DNA of 6,991 bases, taken from contig CAYXDX010000080.1 of NCBI GenBank assembly GCA_964463865.1, positions 1 through 6,991 of the forward strand. Reading direction: 5' to 3'. This DNA is from Ferroglobus sp964463865 (GTDB lineage Archaea > Halobacteriota > Archaeoglobi > Archaeoglobales > Archaeoglobaceae). This document shows, piece after piece, positions 6,142 through 6,991 of the stretch. The position numbers and the translations under genes are program-made. Within the stretch, counting starts at the first letter, position 1. The number at the start of each line of letters is the position of its first letter. The notes under the pieces are model-generated. The model did not search any database. It was not told the DNA's origin and saw only the letters and a program-made list of their open reading frames with translations.

Positions 6142-6991
6142 TTAACCCCCAATAAATTCGTCGTGCAGAACCTTCACAGCCTTCCTGCCCTCTTCTTTGC
6201 TTACTGCGAAGCTGATGTTGTATTCGCTGCAGCTCTGACTGATCATTCTGACGTTTATCTTGTTTTTACCGAGAGTGGAAAATATCCTTCCAGCCACTCC
6301 AGGTGTTCCGGCCATTCCTGCGCCAACGGCGCTTATCACTGCCACGTCCTTCATTCCCTCTACCCTAACCGACCCGTTCTCGAGCTTCTTCAGAGACGTC
6401 AGCGCTTTCTCGAAGTCCGACTCTTCGACTACTATGGACAGGTTGAGTTCAGAAGAGCTCTGAGCGACCATAACCACGTTGACCCTGTTTTCTGCTAAGA
6501 TCCTGAACACTTCACTCATAATCTCCGCGAAGTCCACTCCGGCTCCGCTCACGTTCACTATGGACACCTTCTCGATCAAACTCAGCGCTTTGACGACGTC
6601 CTCAGTGGACTTGATGCTGTCTTTTATCACCGTCCCCTCTGCTTCGGGATTGAACGTGTTCTTTATTCTAACGGGGATCCTTCTCTTTATCACTGGCTCA
6701 AGGGCTCTCGGGTGAAGAATTTTGGCTCCGAAGTGCGACAGCTCCATCGCTTCCTGATAGCTCAGCTCCGGGATCAACTTGGCCTCTGGAACTATCTTCG
6801 GATCCGTCGTCATAACTCCGTCGACTTCCTTCCAGAGCCAGACTTCATCAGCGTTTATTGCCGCAGCTATAAGCGTAGCCGTTAAATCACTCCCGCCTCT
6901 TCCGAGCGTGGTTATGTTTCCGTCTTTCGTCATGCCTATGAACCCGTTAACTACCGGAACGGTCTTCGTTATCGTTGTCTGCGGTTCTTTT
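6142..6991 (-). CDS. lysC: Aspartate kinase, N-terminus cut by the window edge
   Basis: Cytoplasmic enzyme that phosphorylates aspartate to aspartyl phosphate, the first step to lysine, threonine and methionine. The frame stays open to the right edge, and the 19 residues before the Met at 6933 (ending VPVVNGFIG) are clearly aspartokinase, so that Met is internal. About 282 residues are visible; a full protein of around 450-470 means roughly 170-190 are missing, including the N-terminal lysine-rich signature. Visible catalytic-domain motifs are TTLGRGGSDLTA, KEVDGVMTTDP, SHFGAKILHPR and IPVRIKNTFNPEAEGT. Two ACT domains follow: one around VSIVNVSGAGV to SSELNLSIVV, the other around VAVISAVGAGMAG to CSEYNISFAV. 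These are the usual sites of amino-acid feedback inhibition, but the effector cannot be read from the sequence. The C-terminal HDEFIGG is typical. The promoter and operon partners lie outside the window. Confidence 0.96.
   Translation of the reverse strand, partial: KEPQTTITKTVPVVNGFIGMTKDGNITTLGRGGSDLTATLIAAAINADEVWLWKEVDGVMTTDPKIVPEAKLIPELSYQEAMELSHFGAKILHPRALEPVIKRRIPVRIKNTFNPEAEGTVIKDSIKSTEDVVKALSLIEKVSIVNVSGAGVDFAEIMSEVFRILAENRVNVVMVAQSSSELNLSIVVEESDFEKALTSLKKLENGSVRVEGMKDVAVISAVGAGMAGTPGVAGRIFSTLGKNKINVRMISQSCSEYNISFAVSKEEGRKAVKVLHDEFIGG

Noticed and set aside
6931..6933. ATG at 6933 (minus) as the start of aspartate kinase
   Set aside because: The frame continues to the window edge with conserved aspartokinase sequence (VPVVNGFIG) before it.
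1..6991. CRISPR array, tRNA, rRNA, insertion sequence or intein
   Set aside because: The Cas4-like gene prompted a search for spaced repeats, but none were seen. The intergenic gaps (77, 40 and 89 bases) hold no tRNA-like fold, and the Walker A and tyrosine motifs of reverse gyrase are uninterrupted.

Overview
The window looks like chromosome of a hyperthermophilic archaeon. It carries reverse gyrase, the gene most tightly tied to hyperthermophily. Arginine codons are mostly AGA/AGG and isoleucine is often ATA. Short intergenic gaps hold archaeal TATA-like boxes and oligo-T tracts, and clear Shine-Dalgarno sites are lacking. An exported c-type cytochrome beside an AMP-forming acetyl-CoA synthetase suggests the Archaeoglobales, especially Fe(III)-respiring relatives such as Ferroglobus or Geoglobus. 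The genus is an inference from gene content, not a proven assignment.

Layout: bases 1-2984 (+) hold a reverse gyrase whose 5' end lies outside the window. The first complete codons already encode the Walker A motif. Bases 2981-4888 (-) hold a complete acetyl/acyl-CoA synthetase that converges on reverse gyrase, and the two stop codons share the four bases CTAA. The genes at 4966-5508, 5549-6052 and 6142-6991 are also on the minus strand. They encode a membrane-anchored monohaem cytochrome c, a small Cas4-like (RecB/PD-(D/E)XK) nuclease with four probable iron-sulfur cysteines, and an aspartate kinase that runs off the right edge. No gene-free stretch exceeds 100 bases. I see no tRNA, rRNA, insertion sequence or CRISPR array.

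How the genes relate: the four minus-strand genes point the same way but probably are not one operon. The cytochrome and synthetase each have a TATA-like element about 22-30 bases before an ATG that has an in-frame stop four codons upstream, which fits leaderless transcripts. A T7 tract separates these two genes. The nuclease has a weaker candidate promoter. Acetate activation next to an exported cytochrome would suit an organism that oxidises acetate with an external electron acceptor, but adjacency is the only evidence. Reverse gyrase and aspartate kinase are housekeeping genes.

No clear new multi-gene system is visible. Worth a second look are the diverged phosphate-binding loop of the synthetase, the Cas4-like gene without CRISPR context, the extra cysteines and Met/Pro-rich stalk of the cytochrome, and the terminator-free stop-on-stop convergence.
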